From contig NC_135563.1 of the NCBI RefSeq assembly GCF_964340395.1, positions 9,534,075 through 9,598,074 of the forward strand: a DNA stretch of 64,000 bases, read 5' to 3'. The translations under genes were made by a program, and so were the position numbers. This stretch comes from Glandiceps talaboti (taxonomy: Eukaryota; Hemichordata; Enteropneusta; Spengelidae). Shown here one piece after another: positions 11,556 to 22,621 of the stretch; the stretch's first letter is position 1; every line of letters starts with the position of its first letter. The notes beneath the pieces were generated by a model that did not search any database, had not been told where the DNA came from, and worked only from the letters and a program-made list of their open reading frames with translations.

Positions 11556-12499
11556 AACATTTTACAACCTCCCCGTATGGAGGTAAAACATGTGTAGATC
11601 CAGCAATATGACTAGAAGTATAGGGAAAGTGGTAAATGTAAAGGAAAAGGGTAAATGTAAAGGAGACGTGGAAGTAGAAAAGGCACTCCATAAACACGTA
11701 TCATTCTGGAAATACTCACACAAGATCAGCCAAGATTTGAAATTCCATTCTTCATGCTTTAATTTTAGTTCTTAACCAGATATGAACTGAAAGTGCTAAT
11801 TATTACACACTTTACCACATAGAAAATGTGTACCAAATTAATGTCATGCATTTGTATCAGACATTTGTGAAATAATGATGCTTTGTATGTGTTGTATGTC
11901 TGTCTGTCTGTCTGTCTGTCTGTCTGACTGTTTGTCTGTCTCTCTCTGTGTCTGCATTATCTCGTTCTCAAAAACGTCAGGCTCACTTCAAATGAAATGT
12001 CATTAATTATGCAAATTAATACTCTTTAAATCTAAATACTATGGCAACAGGCTTTATGAGACACGTGTGTTTAGTATGGTTGATGTATGTACCAAATGTT
12101 GTGGAATTTGAAGTGTGCTTCTTGAGATATGGTTTAATTACTGAAAATCATTGATTATGCAAATTACTCATTAAAACTAAAAACTATTCCAACTAGCATT
12201 TTAGGACATGTGTGTTTTGTTATGGTTGATGTATGTACCAAATGTTGTGGAATTTGATTTGTGCATTCTTAAGATATAATCTAATTACTGCAATTACTTA
12301 ATTATGCAAATTATTCATTAAAACTGTAACCTACATCAACAAACTATATATGACATGTGTGCTTTGTTATGGTTAATAGATATGGCATATTTCTAAAAAC
12401 CATCAATTATGAAAATTACTAATTAACATTCATAGTTCATGTGATATGGCAGATGTGCAGAATCATGAGAACCGATGCAGTAGTTTTTTGAGATATCTT

Positions 12500-12566
<67 letters not shown>

Positions 12567-12608
12567 AAAGTATAACATACTAACCTCCTCTTACGGGAGG
12601 TAAAATGA
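11118..12608 (+). mobile_element. Microsatellite-core repeat element with terminal hairpins (pearl/Helentron-like?), copy A
   Basis: This composite holds (CAGA)9 at 11,519-11,554, then AACCTCC-cgtat-GGAGGTAAAA. About 280 bp further on come (TCTG)n (11,897-11,930) and an array of about three 146-bp monomers (about 11,990-12,480), each containing an ATGCAAAT octamer. The element closes with (CA)n (12,503-12,561) and again AACCTCC-tcttac-GGGAGGTAAAA at 12,582-12,605. A further lone monomer start is seen at 11,118. A microsatellite followed by a short terminal hairpin, with a tandem-repeat core, is the layout known for pearl and related non-autonomous Helitron-type elements. The assignment is tentative. 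Confidence 0.45.
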
Positions 12609-12840
12609 ACTCAGTTTCCCGTTCTGATATATTCATTCAAAACACATATGAAGGATATATTTCCCTAACACAAAGTGGGAACTGGTGACAAAATTGAATG
12701 GGAAATATATATATCTTCTTTTACATAGTAAAGGTCTTACGTCTAAGATGAAAACTGGTGAAAACCAAGCCCTTTCCTGTGTGCTAGGAATATCAAACGG
12801 ACAATTGACCTGTACTTGCAAGGCCTCTTGAATGCTGGGG

Positions 12841-13483
12841 TTTAAAGCTACACTAGCTGCAACTGGAAGGGTTTAGGTTTTTTCAAAAACACAGTTTTGT
12901 GAGATGTAATGATTTACTCGTAGCATTGTCTACCATGAGGTGTATTTAAACATCTCTAGGTAGACGCATGTGTGTAGCTGTACACATAATATATGTCACA
13001 ATAAATCCATCAAATTGATGTTGGGCCCACACTCAAAAATCAGTGCCAACAATTTGACAAACCTAGCATAAGCCTCCGACCCTAATTTTTTTTGAACATT
13101 TAAAACAAAAATATAAAAAATTCTTTGCCTTCTTGACCTTCATGCACGTCTGTTTTCTTTCCCCGGTGAGGTCTGTATATATTTCATCAAAATATCACCA
13201 GAAGGGGTTTCTGACAGAATGGTTTTCAAAAATAAAAGCTATTAAAAAACATAAAATAAAATAAAATAAAATAAAATCCGGACCTACCTACCCCATTCCT
13301 TCAGACAATGTTATCGGAAACGCACTATTATTTTTTCGCCTGACGATTTTAATCTGTTACTGTACTAATTATGGATTAAAATGTGATTAAAATTGATAGT
13401 GACTAAATTATATCTATTTAAACAGTTTTGAGGGAATGTATTGTTTGTTGCCTCCAGTTACAGCTAGTGCAACTCTAACCTGA
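12841..13483. mobile_element. MITE-like element with about 25-bp terminal inverted repeats, copy A
   Basis: The left end reads AAGCTACACTAGCTGCAACT and the right end (13,451-13,480) is its near-perfect reverse complement (reads GTTGCACTAGCTGTAACTGG on the minus strand). The interior, about 590 bp, has no ORF and includes an (AAAAT)n tract at 13,246-13,277. A related left-end piece lies in M17 intron 4 at about 47,472-47,660. Target duplication is uncertain. Confidence 0.6.
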
Positions 13484-13888
13484 GCTAAGAATACAATAAT
13501 ACCAAATCCATGATTATGTGTTTAACGTGTTAATTCACAGCAATTAAAAAATTAGGTACATTCCAGTGGAAAACAAAAGATATTTAGTGATTGAATATCA
13601 AATTGCTTCAACCCTAGGAAAAGGTCCTCGGTGGTCACAGTACTTAAGTGATAGTTTGAACCAGTGTAAATGAAGTCAATGAAGACAATTTTTATATGTG
13701 TATATAAGTATTCGAACACAATATGCAGGCTATAAACGTCAAAAACATGATGAAGTATATTCAATCACTCTACCAAAAAGTCATTTAACAGTTGATTCAA
13801 ATGACAAAGAACAAGTTTGTGTATATTATTAATCACATCATACATTTCTTATAACCCCGGATTGGATATTATACATACAAATGGGCGA

Positions 13889-13889
<1 letters not shown>

Positions 13890-13979
<90 letters not shown>

Positions 13980-14170
13980 GGCAGGCGCGGATGCACACAT
14001 ACATACATACATACATACATACATACATACATACATACATACATACATACATACATACATACATACATACATGCATGCATGCATGCATGCATGCATGCAT
14101 GCATGCATACATACATACATACATACATACATACATACATACATACATACATACATACATACATACGAAC
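13890..14170 (+). repeat. (CAGA)n and (CATA/CATG)n compound microsatellite, copy A
   Basis: A CAGA tract (13,890-13,981) and, after a 15-bp spacer, a CATA tract with a CATG core (about 14,070-14,107). Reading frames of 100 or more codons run over it on both strands only because four-base repeats without stops stay open. They are not genes. Copy B (35,073-35,300) is shorter in both parts. Confidence 0.95.
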
Positions 14171-14419
14171 AGGCAGACATCGGTATTACATTAGCTACCC
14201 CTGGGAGCAAACCATAATTGCTGAAAGGCTGTCTATATAGTTATAGATACGCTGTTTAAATACATTTGCCAGAAGCCAAATCAATGTTGTTTCTCAACAA
14301 AGAGCTTTGAAGTGTTCAATAAAGAGACCAACAATCTAACTACGGTAATACTACACTTTAGCTGTTCCATAGATTTACTATGATACGAGATGGGAATATA
14401 CAAACACGTCGATGTTGTC

Positions 14420-15451
14420 TCAATACTTCCTAGCTAATACTGTATCATACACTGAACCACTTCGCTTAATTTGTACATCACTAAAACCATGTTTTTCTAG
14501 CAGTCCCTGCATCTCTACGCTATTCCTCTGCTTGCCTCCTTGGAACCACACCATCATCATCATGCAAATAGCACTGGTTGCTAGGGGCCCCGTTTTGTCA
14601 TCATCGTACAGTGCCTCAATGATAAAAATACCTCCTCCTTTCTCCAGTGCTGTAAACGCGTTGCTCAGCAACTTATCGATGTGTTCTTCAGACCAATCAT
14701 GGAGGATATTTGAGAGGATGAAAAGATCTGAAGCTGGAAGGGGATCTACGAAGAAATCTCCCTCTTGGTATCTTACATTAGGCGACTTCGGGTCTATCGG
14801 CGTGAAATCTTCTGCCATCTCGACAACTTTAGGTAGATCAAATACGGTGACTTTCATCTCAGGGTACGCGGCAGAGAGGGCATGTCCCAATGCGCCTGTA
14901 CACCCACCAAGGTCACAAACTTTCTTGAAGGAAGACAGGTCGAAATCTTTAATGAGTTCTCGCATGAACACGGATGAATATGAATGCATTTCAGTCATAA
15001 ATCCTCTCCGTTCGTCTGGATCGTTAAATAGATCATCGAAATAACCATGTTTGCCGAAAGTACGTTCTATCTGAGGTGCTCCTTCGCGTGCTGCATGAAC
15101 TAAATTCCCAACTAGTGGATAGTCAGTTCTGCCCATGCCAATAAATAAGGGTCGCATCGACAGAGGGGTAGAAGACGTCAGATATTTTGAAGCAGATGGC
15201 GTATTGGCAAAACTGTCGCTTACCGCTGCTGCACTTCCTTCGCTGTCTTTTCGTAAAATTCCAATTCCAACGCAGGCGTTCAGAATTCTTTCCGTGCAAC
15301 CAACATCGGCTTGAATTAGCTGCGCGATTTCGTCGACTGTCTTCGACCCGCTCTCTAATACGTCGAAAATCTTCAATTCGCAGGCAGCGATACATGCTTG
15401 AGTTTTCGTGTAAGACACCAAGAGCTCGTACAGTGCAAGTGGACTAGCCAT
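14420..15451 (-). CDS. ASMT-like (acetylserotonin O-methyltransferase family) SAM-dependent methyltransferase, copy A
   Basis: A single uninterrupted exon of 343 codons, full length for the family (human ASMT is of similar size and aligns end to end). Residues 1-100 form the N-terminal dimerisation/winged-helix part. GMGRTDYPLVGNL (105-117) matches the conserved MGRT segment. The SAM-binding motif CDLGGCTGALG is at 179-189 and DLP at 205-207. QEGDFFVDPLP (229-239) precedes the catalytic HDW at 251-253. E279 lies in FIIEALYDDD, and GSVYDTVLARK closes the protein. It should transfer a methyl group from SAM to a hydroxyl group of a small molecule; whether that is N-acetylserotonin cannot be told. 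Vertebrate ASMT has several introns, so the intronless form is notable. A TATA-like AT stretch lies near 15,560-15,575. Confidence 0.93.
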   Translation of the reverse strand: MASPLALYELLVSYTKTQACIAACELKIFDVLESGSKTVDEIAQLIQADVGCTERILNACVGIGILRKDSEGSAAAVSDSFANTPSASKYLTSSTPLSMRPLFIGMGRTDYPLVGNLVHAAREGAPQIERTFGKHGYFDDLFNDPDERRGFMTEMHSYSSVFMRELIKDFDLSSFKKVCDLGGCTGALGHALSAAYPEMKVTVFDLPKVVEMAEDFTPIDPKSPNVRYQEGDFFVDPLPASDLFILSNILHDWSEEHIDKLLSNAFTALEKGGGIFIIEALYDDDKTGPLATSAICMMMMVWFQGGKQRNSVEMQGLLEKHGFSDVQIKRSGSVYDTVLARKY

Positions 15452-17008
15452 GACTATATTCGAGATGGAAAATCGCTTTGGAAATCTTAAAGCTGTGTCC
15501 AGGAACAGTTATCGATCGAAAGGAAGATTTGTTTCAATATACAAACCTAGCCAACTATAATATATTATACATTTAATGCTAATATATAGAGCACTTTACT
15601 CATATATAACTGCCACGCGCTTAAGTATCACGTGTCTTTCAAACGCACTGAGAATTGAATAGCTATTCAAATATGATTCAATGGTTGCTAGTTCAACCTG
15701 CAAGATGCCATTAAGACGGCATTCAAGAGAAGAAGAATATAATGTAATGAACAAGCTTAAAACAATGGCTGCTTCATGCACAGAATATAAAACGGAACGC
15801 CAGAATATGAAGTAATTTCCCGATTGATGTTTTGCATTCAACAAGTAGGTGAAACCCCAGGAATTCAAATGCTATCACAGAAGTCTGTATTTGTGATACA
15901 TTTGCAAAAACGTGTGAAACCTAATATATTTTTCGTCCAAATGGTTGGCGATTTTTCAAGGCTTAGAAATGTCTAGGTTTGCAGCAGTCACCTTTTACAA
16001 CAAAGGTGGATAAATAATGAACTGAGAAAAATGCTATAAAGAGCTCTTAAAACATAAATGACGAAAAGTGATGGAAAATGACAATAATTTCTTAAACTTA
16101 GAACTAAAAGAACGATTTGATGTGTGATAAAATAAGTGAAAACAATTGTTGTTAATAGATGGAGTGTTTGCAATAAGGCCTAACAAAAAAATGTGTGGTT
16201 CCAATTACGCTCAATTTTAGAATATGTGGGGTAGGTAGATTTTTTATTTTATTTTATATTTTTTTCCATATGTGTGTGTCTAGTTCAGGTAGTTATGTTT
16301 GCCATTGTTTTCTATATGGTCTCTGTGTTATTGATTTCTTCTCATCAGATGTACAGCCATTAAAGATTGCAAGATCACTTTTCACAGCAGATGATTGTAT
16401 GCGAGTCACCACCTGTCATTATAAATTGCAGAATCCAGGGCCTAAAGACTTATTTTCTGATGAGCCATCTGTTATAATACTATAAGTGCCACGAGCTGCA
16501 TTTCTACTTTTTGGACATAATTTGTTTGAAAGTGTCCAAAATGGGCATTTATATCTACATGCAAATCGCCGTTTGAAATTTGAGCATTTAGAGCACAAAA
16601 CGTCTTTTACTTGTCTGTTTACTTGACCAAGACAAAATGTGATCGACGTATATTGTACACACTGGGAAAAACACGTCGTCGTACGTATCCATATACATTT
16701 TTGTATGTAAATATATTAAAGTGTATGGTTTTGGTCTCATAAATTCAATTCCATACATTGTCTTTATCATACATCAACCATTAATGTAATAATGAACACA
16801 ATCATAAGTTTTGAACTTATTTATTACCATGGCGATATACGAACACAGAAATTATTGATCTAATATGGGCATAGTATAGTGAAAGTCTGTATGACATGGA
16901 TTAGTGATATCATAATATTGGTTTAGTAATCCCTATTATGATTAGTTAATAAACACAAGTTTTTAATCGAAAATCACAGTTTGAATACAAATGGTATTCA
17001 CTTGCTAA
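15452..17008. other. Intergenic between ASMT-like gene and small ORF (copy A)
   Basis: AT-rich sequence. Around 16,190-16,270 a GGGGTAGGTAGATTTTT segment resembles, in inverse orientation, one near 13,260-13,295, so a small dispersed repeat is likely. No gene was recognised. The copy B equivalent is 36,589-38,442, which carries an extra insertion at 37,540-37,815. Confidence 0.5.
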
Positions 17009-17257
17009 ATGATTGATCCACAAATGCTTTTGTTTCTGGTAATCAAAATGCCAGCAGTTAGTTTTCATTTAGACCGTAAAATACGTCGTGTTGTTCAGCC
17101 CTATCAGATTTCTAAACCACAGTTGTACGAAACTACCCAATACCCTGCACAGTCCAACCAGATTTGGTTGCAGCCAATTAAATATCGTTATGCTGTTAAA
17201 GGTGTCAAAATGACCATGTCAGCCTTTCAATGCTGTTTTATGAGACCAGCCACCTAA
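17009..17257 (+). CDS. Candidate small ORF, 82 codons, unrecognised (copy A)
   Basis: ATG to TAA, 82 codons, beginning with a hydrophobic stretch (MLLFLVIKM) followed by a basic, Q/Y-rich part (HLDRKIRRVVQPYQISKPQL). I do not recognise the family. It is listed because of how it compares with copy B (38,443-38,694): three substitutions, all silent, plus one in-frame 3-bp indel, while the surrounding non-coding DNA differs by frame-breaking indels and more substitutions. That pattern fits a constrained protein or exon. It may instead be an internal exon or a fossil of a longer gene. There is no evidence of expression. Confidence 0.35.
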   Translation: MIDPQMLLFLVIKMPAVSFHLDRKIRRVVQPYQISKPQLYETTQYPAQSNQIWLQPIKYRYAVKGVKMTMSAFQCCFMRPAT

Positions 17258-19608
17258 TGCTGTCATAAGTTACTAACCATAGTCTAGTATTTTATCAAGT
17301 ACAAACAATTGACAAATATCACCATAAAGACAATTGTTCTTATCAGAAGCAGAACTATTCTGTTTGATTTTAATCATTTTAATGACCTCTGTTTGAACTT
17401 CTAATCACAAGTTCAAAGCATGAAGTAAATATTTAGATCTAGCAGGCACATACAAGCAGTTTAATAAAGACTTGCGTGCTGGCTAATACCATGGCACAAT
17501 TGTTGTATCTTAAGAACAAGTTTCAATTTTGCTCCATAATTGATAGCTCGTGCAGTGTCCATGGAACAACTGTGTAGCTGCTCAATGACTAGTACACATG
17601 CATGTCCTATACACTATGCCGTTTTTTACAAGGCGTGGTTTTACCCAAAGATGCATTGCAGCACAATGGCTACACATGTGCATTCTATATACTATGCGCA
17701 TTCTCCATGCAGAGGGCGCTATTTACAATATCATCGTGAGGCAGCCAGTCACACATGCTTAGTTATGATATTAATGCTTAGTTATTTAGCATTTGACCGA
17801 GTACATATAAATTTACCATTATTTGGCCAATATTTACTGACATGTGCATGATAATTATTCACCTGTGAATCATTTTTATATGAATGCAGCATACAATATG
17901 ATAACATATAACTTTTATATTGGTCAGAGATGATACATTGCTATGTACCAGTACTTGTACACAATTGAGACCAAAATTGTTAGAACAATGGTTTACACAA
18001 GTTCACTGGTGGTATTTTGAATTGGCATACACTTATTGCATATCTCACTGTACACACATGAAGCCATGAACTAATGTTACATACCTGCTCCAGCACTGTT
18101 TCTAACCATCGTCATCACACCCAACACTTTGATATTCTTTGGTTTCAGTACAACCAAGGTCTGGAAGAATCCTGCTACTGCTGCTGCACCACATTTGCCT
18201 CTGTAGATTAGATTAAATTAGATTGGATTAAAATTACAATTAAGATCATTATTTTCTCAGTGTTCTTTCCATCTCTTTGAAGGATATGACAACTAAGATG
18301 GAGGTACTGATGTAACATAAAGTTGAAATGTGCCACTTCTATAAGCTAGGAGTAGTATCCAATGCACGCATGAGCAAATTGTATTGTTTACTTGACCTTT
18401 GACATATAATGGGTATCCAATATGGCGGCATTCATGGAGTATTTAACACTGTCAGAAAAATGTCAACTCAGTTTGTTACATACCTGTGCATTCCTGCCAT
18501 TGTACCACCATGCCTGATATCAGCACCACCAGTATCATATGTAACTCCCTAAGACAGCAAAACAAAATATATTTATTTTTACACTGTCATATTTAAGAAA
18601 TAGTTCAAAATAGTCTCTATTTACACAAAGAAAATATATATTGGCATTATTTCATATCACAAGTTTTGATATTTTTTCAGTCACTTTTCCTTTTATAATT
18701 TTCGCTGCCATCTTCACTTGATAGATTATTCCTTCATGCAATGCTTATCTATGTTCAATGTGATTTGGTAAAGGATTCTGCTGTGTTTCTTGTGTCTCTG
18801 TTATTGTTAGTTTAAACTTTAAGGTTGAAATTTATCTATCTTTTGTGTCAAAAACGTAATGTCCCATAAGTGCATGAAACACAAAACCAACATCACTTCT
18901 ACCACATAAAACGGATGTTTTCTTTGCGAGTGTACAAAACGTCAAGTGTGTACATACCTTTCCAACAATCATCAAGGTAGTGTCAATAGTACCTTCTCCA
19001 ACATACTCAAGCTCAATAATCCTTCCCCTGTGACGATCAATGTGACGGGCACACCTGTCAACAGCAGCATGCAATGGATACTTTTCATCCAGAATAGCTT
19101 GGTCTGAGATGACATTGATCTGAAGAGTATATCATTGGGTTGATAGTCAACATGGAATTAAAAAGGGTTGTCATGGAAACACAACTCTCACTCAGGCTGA
19201 AAATAGATGTGTTGTCTGATGGTTGCTGCAAGATTTCAGTACCAGCACTGAGTGACCCATTGTGATTAAAGAATACTTGATTTTTTTATAGCATTGTTAT
19301 TCCACTGTTTTTAATTTTTATTTTGCCCGGAAAAAAGAATCTAGCTAATCAAACAAAATCAATATGTAAAATTTGTGCATTATTCAAGACAAATGATATT
19401 GTCATAAACTGGTAATTGTTTATTTATAGGACAGTAAGATATACTTACTTTGGAATGATAAATTGGAAATTAATACAACATTTCAATCTATCTACTAAAG
19501 ATCTTAATAATGCAATGGTTTATCATTCAGCATTAATGGCCTATCTCCAAAACTTGTGAAATAATACGTAGCAGAACAGTCAAAACATTGCATTTGTTTC
19601 TCACTTAC

Positions 19609-19719
19609 CGTTCCAAAGTAACTATATATTACTGTCCTATTGATTCTTGGAACCATCAACAATATATTCTCAATGGCTTGATTATATGTGTGACAAATTA
19701 CATGGTCAATGTCACAGCC
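19609..19719 (-). other. Possible 111-nt in-frame cassette exon between M17 exons 6 and 7
   Basis: In copy A, a TTTTTCACATATAG acceptor precedes 37 open codons (GCDIDHVICHTYNQAI...) ending at a strong donor (AACG, then GTAAGTGAG). Both neighbouring exons meet in phase 0, so inclusion would keep frame. In copy B (46,390-46,500) the donor remains, but an indel replaces the acceptor AG with TG. The peptide is not part of known M17 sequences and differs at five residues between copies, so chance or an exonised repeat is plausible. Confidence 0.25.
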
Positions 19720-20387
19720 CTATATGTGAAAAATTACATTATTACAAATAATAGTTATACAAAAGACTACTTACAGAAATTGATGTATCTTTGAATAATT
19801 CTTTGACATAGTCTTCTACTTTTGGTGCTGCCATACGTTCTGGATCGGATCCACCCACATCACGAGCCACCAATCTGAAGAAAAAGTTGTTAACAATTAA
19901 GCGCAAATGCCTATTGGATGTACTATCCAATGATAAATCCGGGTTAATTCATATAGGTAAGCATTCCTCCAAATAGTTCCTGTACAAGCAAAGAACTTCT
20001 AATTTTATAATGGTCTTCTCTGGAATGAATGAAGTAGTTTAGCTTTAGGAATATAAACCCATACAAATGTACACTACATAACACACAAAAAAGAAAACAA
20101 AATATATTGCAAATTTACATTAGAGGAAATGAACAAATTAAATAACATATTTTGTGAAGGGAAACATTTGAGAAGTATTTATCCATAGACAAGCGAGTCT
20201 AAAGGTAAAATGGAAGGTATAGCTGTGTGAGGGACCTGGTATATGCAACTGATGAGTCATATAACCAAGGAGTGACATGGTCCTATTTCCTACGTACTCT
20301 CGCAATTTTCCCTTCAATATGGTGCACAAAGGCTGGGTTGCACTTTACTAAATTACTGTTTGTGAAATTCAAATATGTTTTGTCTTT

Positions 20388-20850
20388 ACATTCCACTCTC
20401 TATACCTTCAGCTAACTCACATTCCACTCTCTATACCTTCAGCTAACTCACCTTCCACTCTCTATACCTTCACCTAACTCACATTCCACTCTCTATACCT
20501 TCAGCTAACTCACCTTCCACTCTCTCTACCTTCAGCTAACTCACCTTCCACTCTCTATACCTTTAACTAACTCACCTTCCACTCTCTCTACCTTCAGCTA
20601 ACTTACCTTCCACTCTCTATACCTTAAGCTAACTCACCTTCCACTCTCTCTACCTTCAGCTAACTTACCTTCCACTCTCTATACCTTCAGCTAACTCACC
20701 TTCAACTCTCTATACCTCCAGCTAACTTACCTTCCACTCTCTATACCTTCAGCTAACTCGCCTTCAACTCTCTATACCTTCAGCTAACTTACTTTCCACT
20801 CTCTATAGTTTCAGCTAACTTACCTTCCACTCCCTATACCTTCAGCCAAC
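20388..20850 (-). repeat. 31-bp minisatellite of splice donors, copy A (15 units)
   Basis: About fifteen 31-bp units. On the minus (gene) strand each reads CTGAAGGTATAGAGAGTGG then AAG/GTGAGT or AAG/GTAAGT, the same as the 3' end of M17 exon 5 plus its intron donor. The unit next to the exon (right end) is the exon boundary itself. Units differ by one to three bases. Because 31 is not a multiple of three, using the next donor would shift the frame. Confidence 0.95.
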
Positions 20851-21000
20851 TTGCGTACTTTCCCACTCTCTTCTTCTGATCACTCTCTCTGACTAAGGCT
20901 ATGAATGTAAAGTACAATGAATTATAATGGAGGTAATAATTTACATAATATTGTACACTGTGAACACCATTCCATCACTTGTGGGTAACTATATTTTAAA

Positions 21001-22500
21001 GTGAAACTCCCGCTGTCCAATATTAAAGTTGACAACAGATAACGGTTCAATAATATCTGACGAAAGTCCTAAGACTACTGAAAGAGTTGAAAAAATATCA
21101 TGAAATTGAATGGAAATATCGATAAAATTAATTTTAATGAGATGATTTCTTTCACATGTGTAAGTGTGTCCCTTTGCCCGAAAGGGATAGTTGGTACAAA
21201 ATGAGATTATATGTTTTGTACGTAATTTTGTGGCTTAATTAAAAGTTACTCACAGTGTTATACAGCATACTACACCACAACTTGACTGGAGTTTAATCTG
21301 GAATTAAGATATAACTTATAAACGATACGATGACGTAATTTATTATACGTATAATAAAACACATGGAATCACTGTTATGCAATCAACTGTTTTAACAGTG
21401 CAAGGAGACGTACGGTTTGCAATGTGACAGAAAGGCATGCAATGACGTCATTGGTATTGTAGTACAATAGCTTAATCTAGGTTTTATGTAGGTATTTTCA
21501 CTGGAGTAAAACAACAAAGAAAAACCCATATTCGTCCACATAAATCACCTCCAGTAATCCAATGTACGTACGACAGATCTATCTAAAATTTGAAGTTCTC
21601 TCTATAATCTTGATCCCTTGTACAGCTGTAAGTAAATATTCGAATTGAAGGAAACCTATGACATGTCAACATTAGTAGTTTTACCCATTTCGTACCTCTA
21701 TTATTGAGATTGGATTTACAGTTTATACCAAATCGAATTGTTTACCTGATTAAATTTTCAAGGGAAGTTTATCGTGAATAAATGTATCATTGTTTCTCAT
21801 ACCATTATTTCATTCTATATCAATTATTTTGTAATTGGGGAGACAAGAACTGAATGAGAACTGAAGTTGAGACAAAACAGACACTTGATGTTAAAGGGTT
21901 TGTAAATATTGTGCTCGTAGTACCCTTTCGAAGCACATTTTTGAAAAACATCCCGAAGATGTGTCTATAAGACATTTGTATAAGCAAAGGGGATCGACCC
22001 AGGCTTTAAATATTGTTTGTTTATAATTAACAAACAAACAAACAAACAAATGTGATTAAACAAGAGACTACAGATAGCAACATATGACAAAGTTTCAAAA
22101 GATCGCCACGAAAAGATTTACCTAAAGAGTATGTTGTAATTTGTATATAATACAAAAAGTTGTATTTCTCCGGGCGGGGGTAGGGGGTGGCTTGAGTTGT
22201 ATTTATTTCAGCGACATTTTCATCCAAAACATAAATATATTATTTATATAGTTTCTAGGGGTCAGACACGATCAGCATGGCTACTTTCTGACTCCTGTTA
22301 TCCAATTTAACTTTTCCTTTCGACATACTTATTTTTATTTGTGGTTTTAATTTTAGTTTTAGTTAATAAATATAAAAATCAATCAATTCAATCAAACGAC
22401 CATACATACAAGTAATAAAGAATACACTGACAATCAATTAAAGTAAAATATTCTGTTTATAACAACGACTACTGAAAAAGTGAATGATAAACATTTCAGA
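21001..22500. repeat. Locus-specific repeat R with about 0.9-kb interruption
   Basis: 21,001-21,357 matches 3,085-3,440 and 22,286-22,500 matches 3,474-3,640. The roughly 920 bp between (21,360-22,280) have no counterpart in the other R copies. The interruption contains an AAAC repeat at 22,029-22,049 and a GGGCGGGGGTAGGGGGTGG stretch near 22,172. I saw no inverted ends or coding trace, so its nature is unknown. Confidence 0.6.
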
Positions 22501-22621
22501 AAAAATACTTGGTACAATCTTCTAGCCACAGTAAAACACTGTACTACATTGTTGACACGGCTAGATATGAACAGGCGACAGTTCACCTTTATATTAGGTT
22601 AAAAGTCAAATATAGTGTTAC

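Larger units (their letters stand above)
18085..20898 (-). pseudogene. M17 aminopeptidase pseudogene, copy A (five exons left)
   Basis: This keeps the equivalents of exons 5-9 of the gene at 39,170-51,726: 20,824-20,898, 19,775-19,874, 18,958-19,119, 18,484-18,548 and 18,085-18,200. Exons 1-4 lie beyond the duplication breakpoint and exons 10-15 were lost in two deletions near 17,540 and 17,800, so the NTDAEGR signature is gone. Exon 5 has lost 46 bp plus 4 bp and is out of frame. In exon 8 the active-site Lys of DIK is Arg (DIRHGG), and in exon 9 the metal-binding Asp of HRDKCG is Gly (HRGKCG). Exons 6 and 7 are still intact. It is non-functional as a peptidase; a transcript cannot be excluded. 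Confidence 0.9.
1836..20997 (+). repeat. Copy A of the large tandem segmental duplication
   Basis: Copy A matches 21,001-47,580 in the same order and orientation. Gene-level offsets grow from about 21,079 (3,124) to 21,137 (14,420), 21,434 (17,009) and 26,761 (18,832), because each copy has indels. The largest differences are losses in A: about 1.9 kb near 1,930 (present at 21,060-22,998), about 455 bp near 17,540 (38,976-39,431), and about 4.6 kb near 17,800 (39,665-44,283). The right junction is at about 20,997, where M17 intron sequence changes abruptly to the repeat that opens copy B. Confidence 0.9.

Noticed and set aside
13817-14240. Several ORFs of 100 or more codons on both strands (and 34,999-35,373)
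   Set aside because: They run through CAGA and CATA repeats, which have no stops in the frames concerned. They are not genes.
14412-15044. A 210-codon plus-strand ORF (also 35,549-36,181)
   Set aside because: It is antisense to the ASMT-like gene and has no family resemblance. It is a shadow of the coding strand.
20388-20850. Regular 31-bp repeats resembling a CRISPR array
   Set aside because: There are no unique spacers. Units are directly adjacent, similarity extends into a gene's exon, and the genome is animal.
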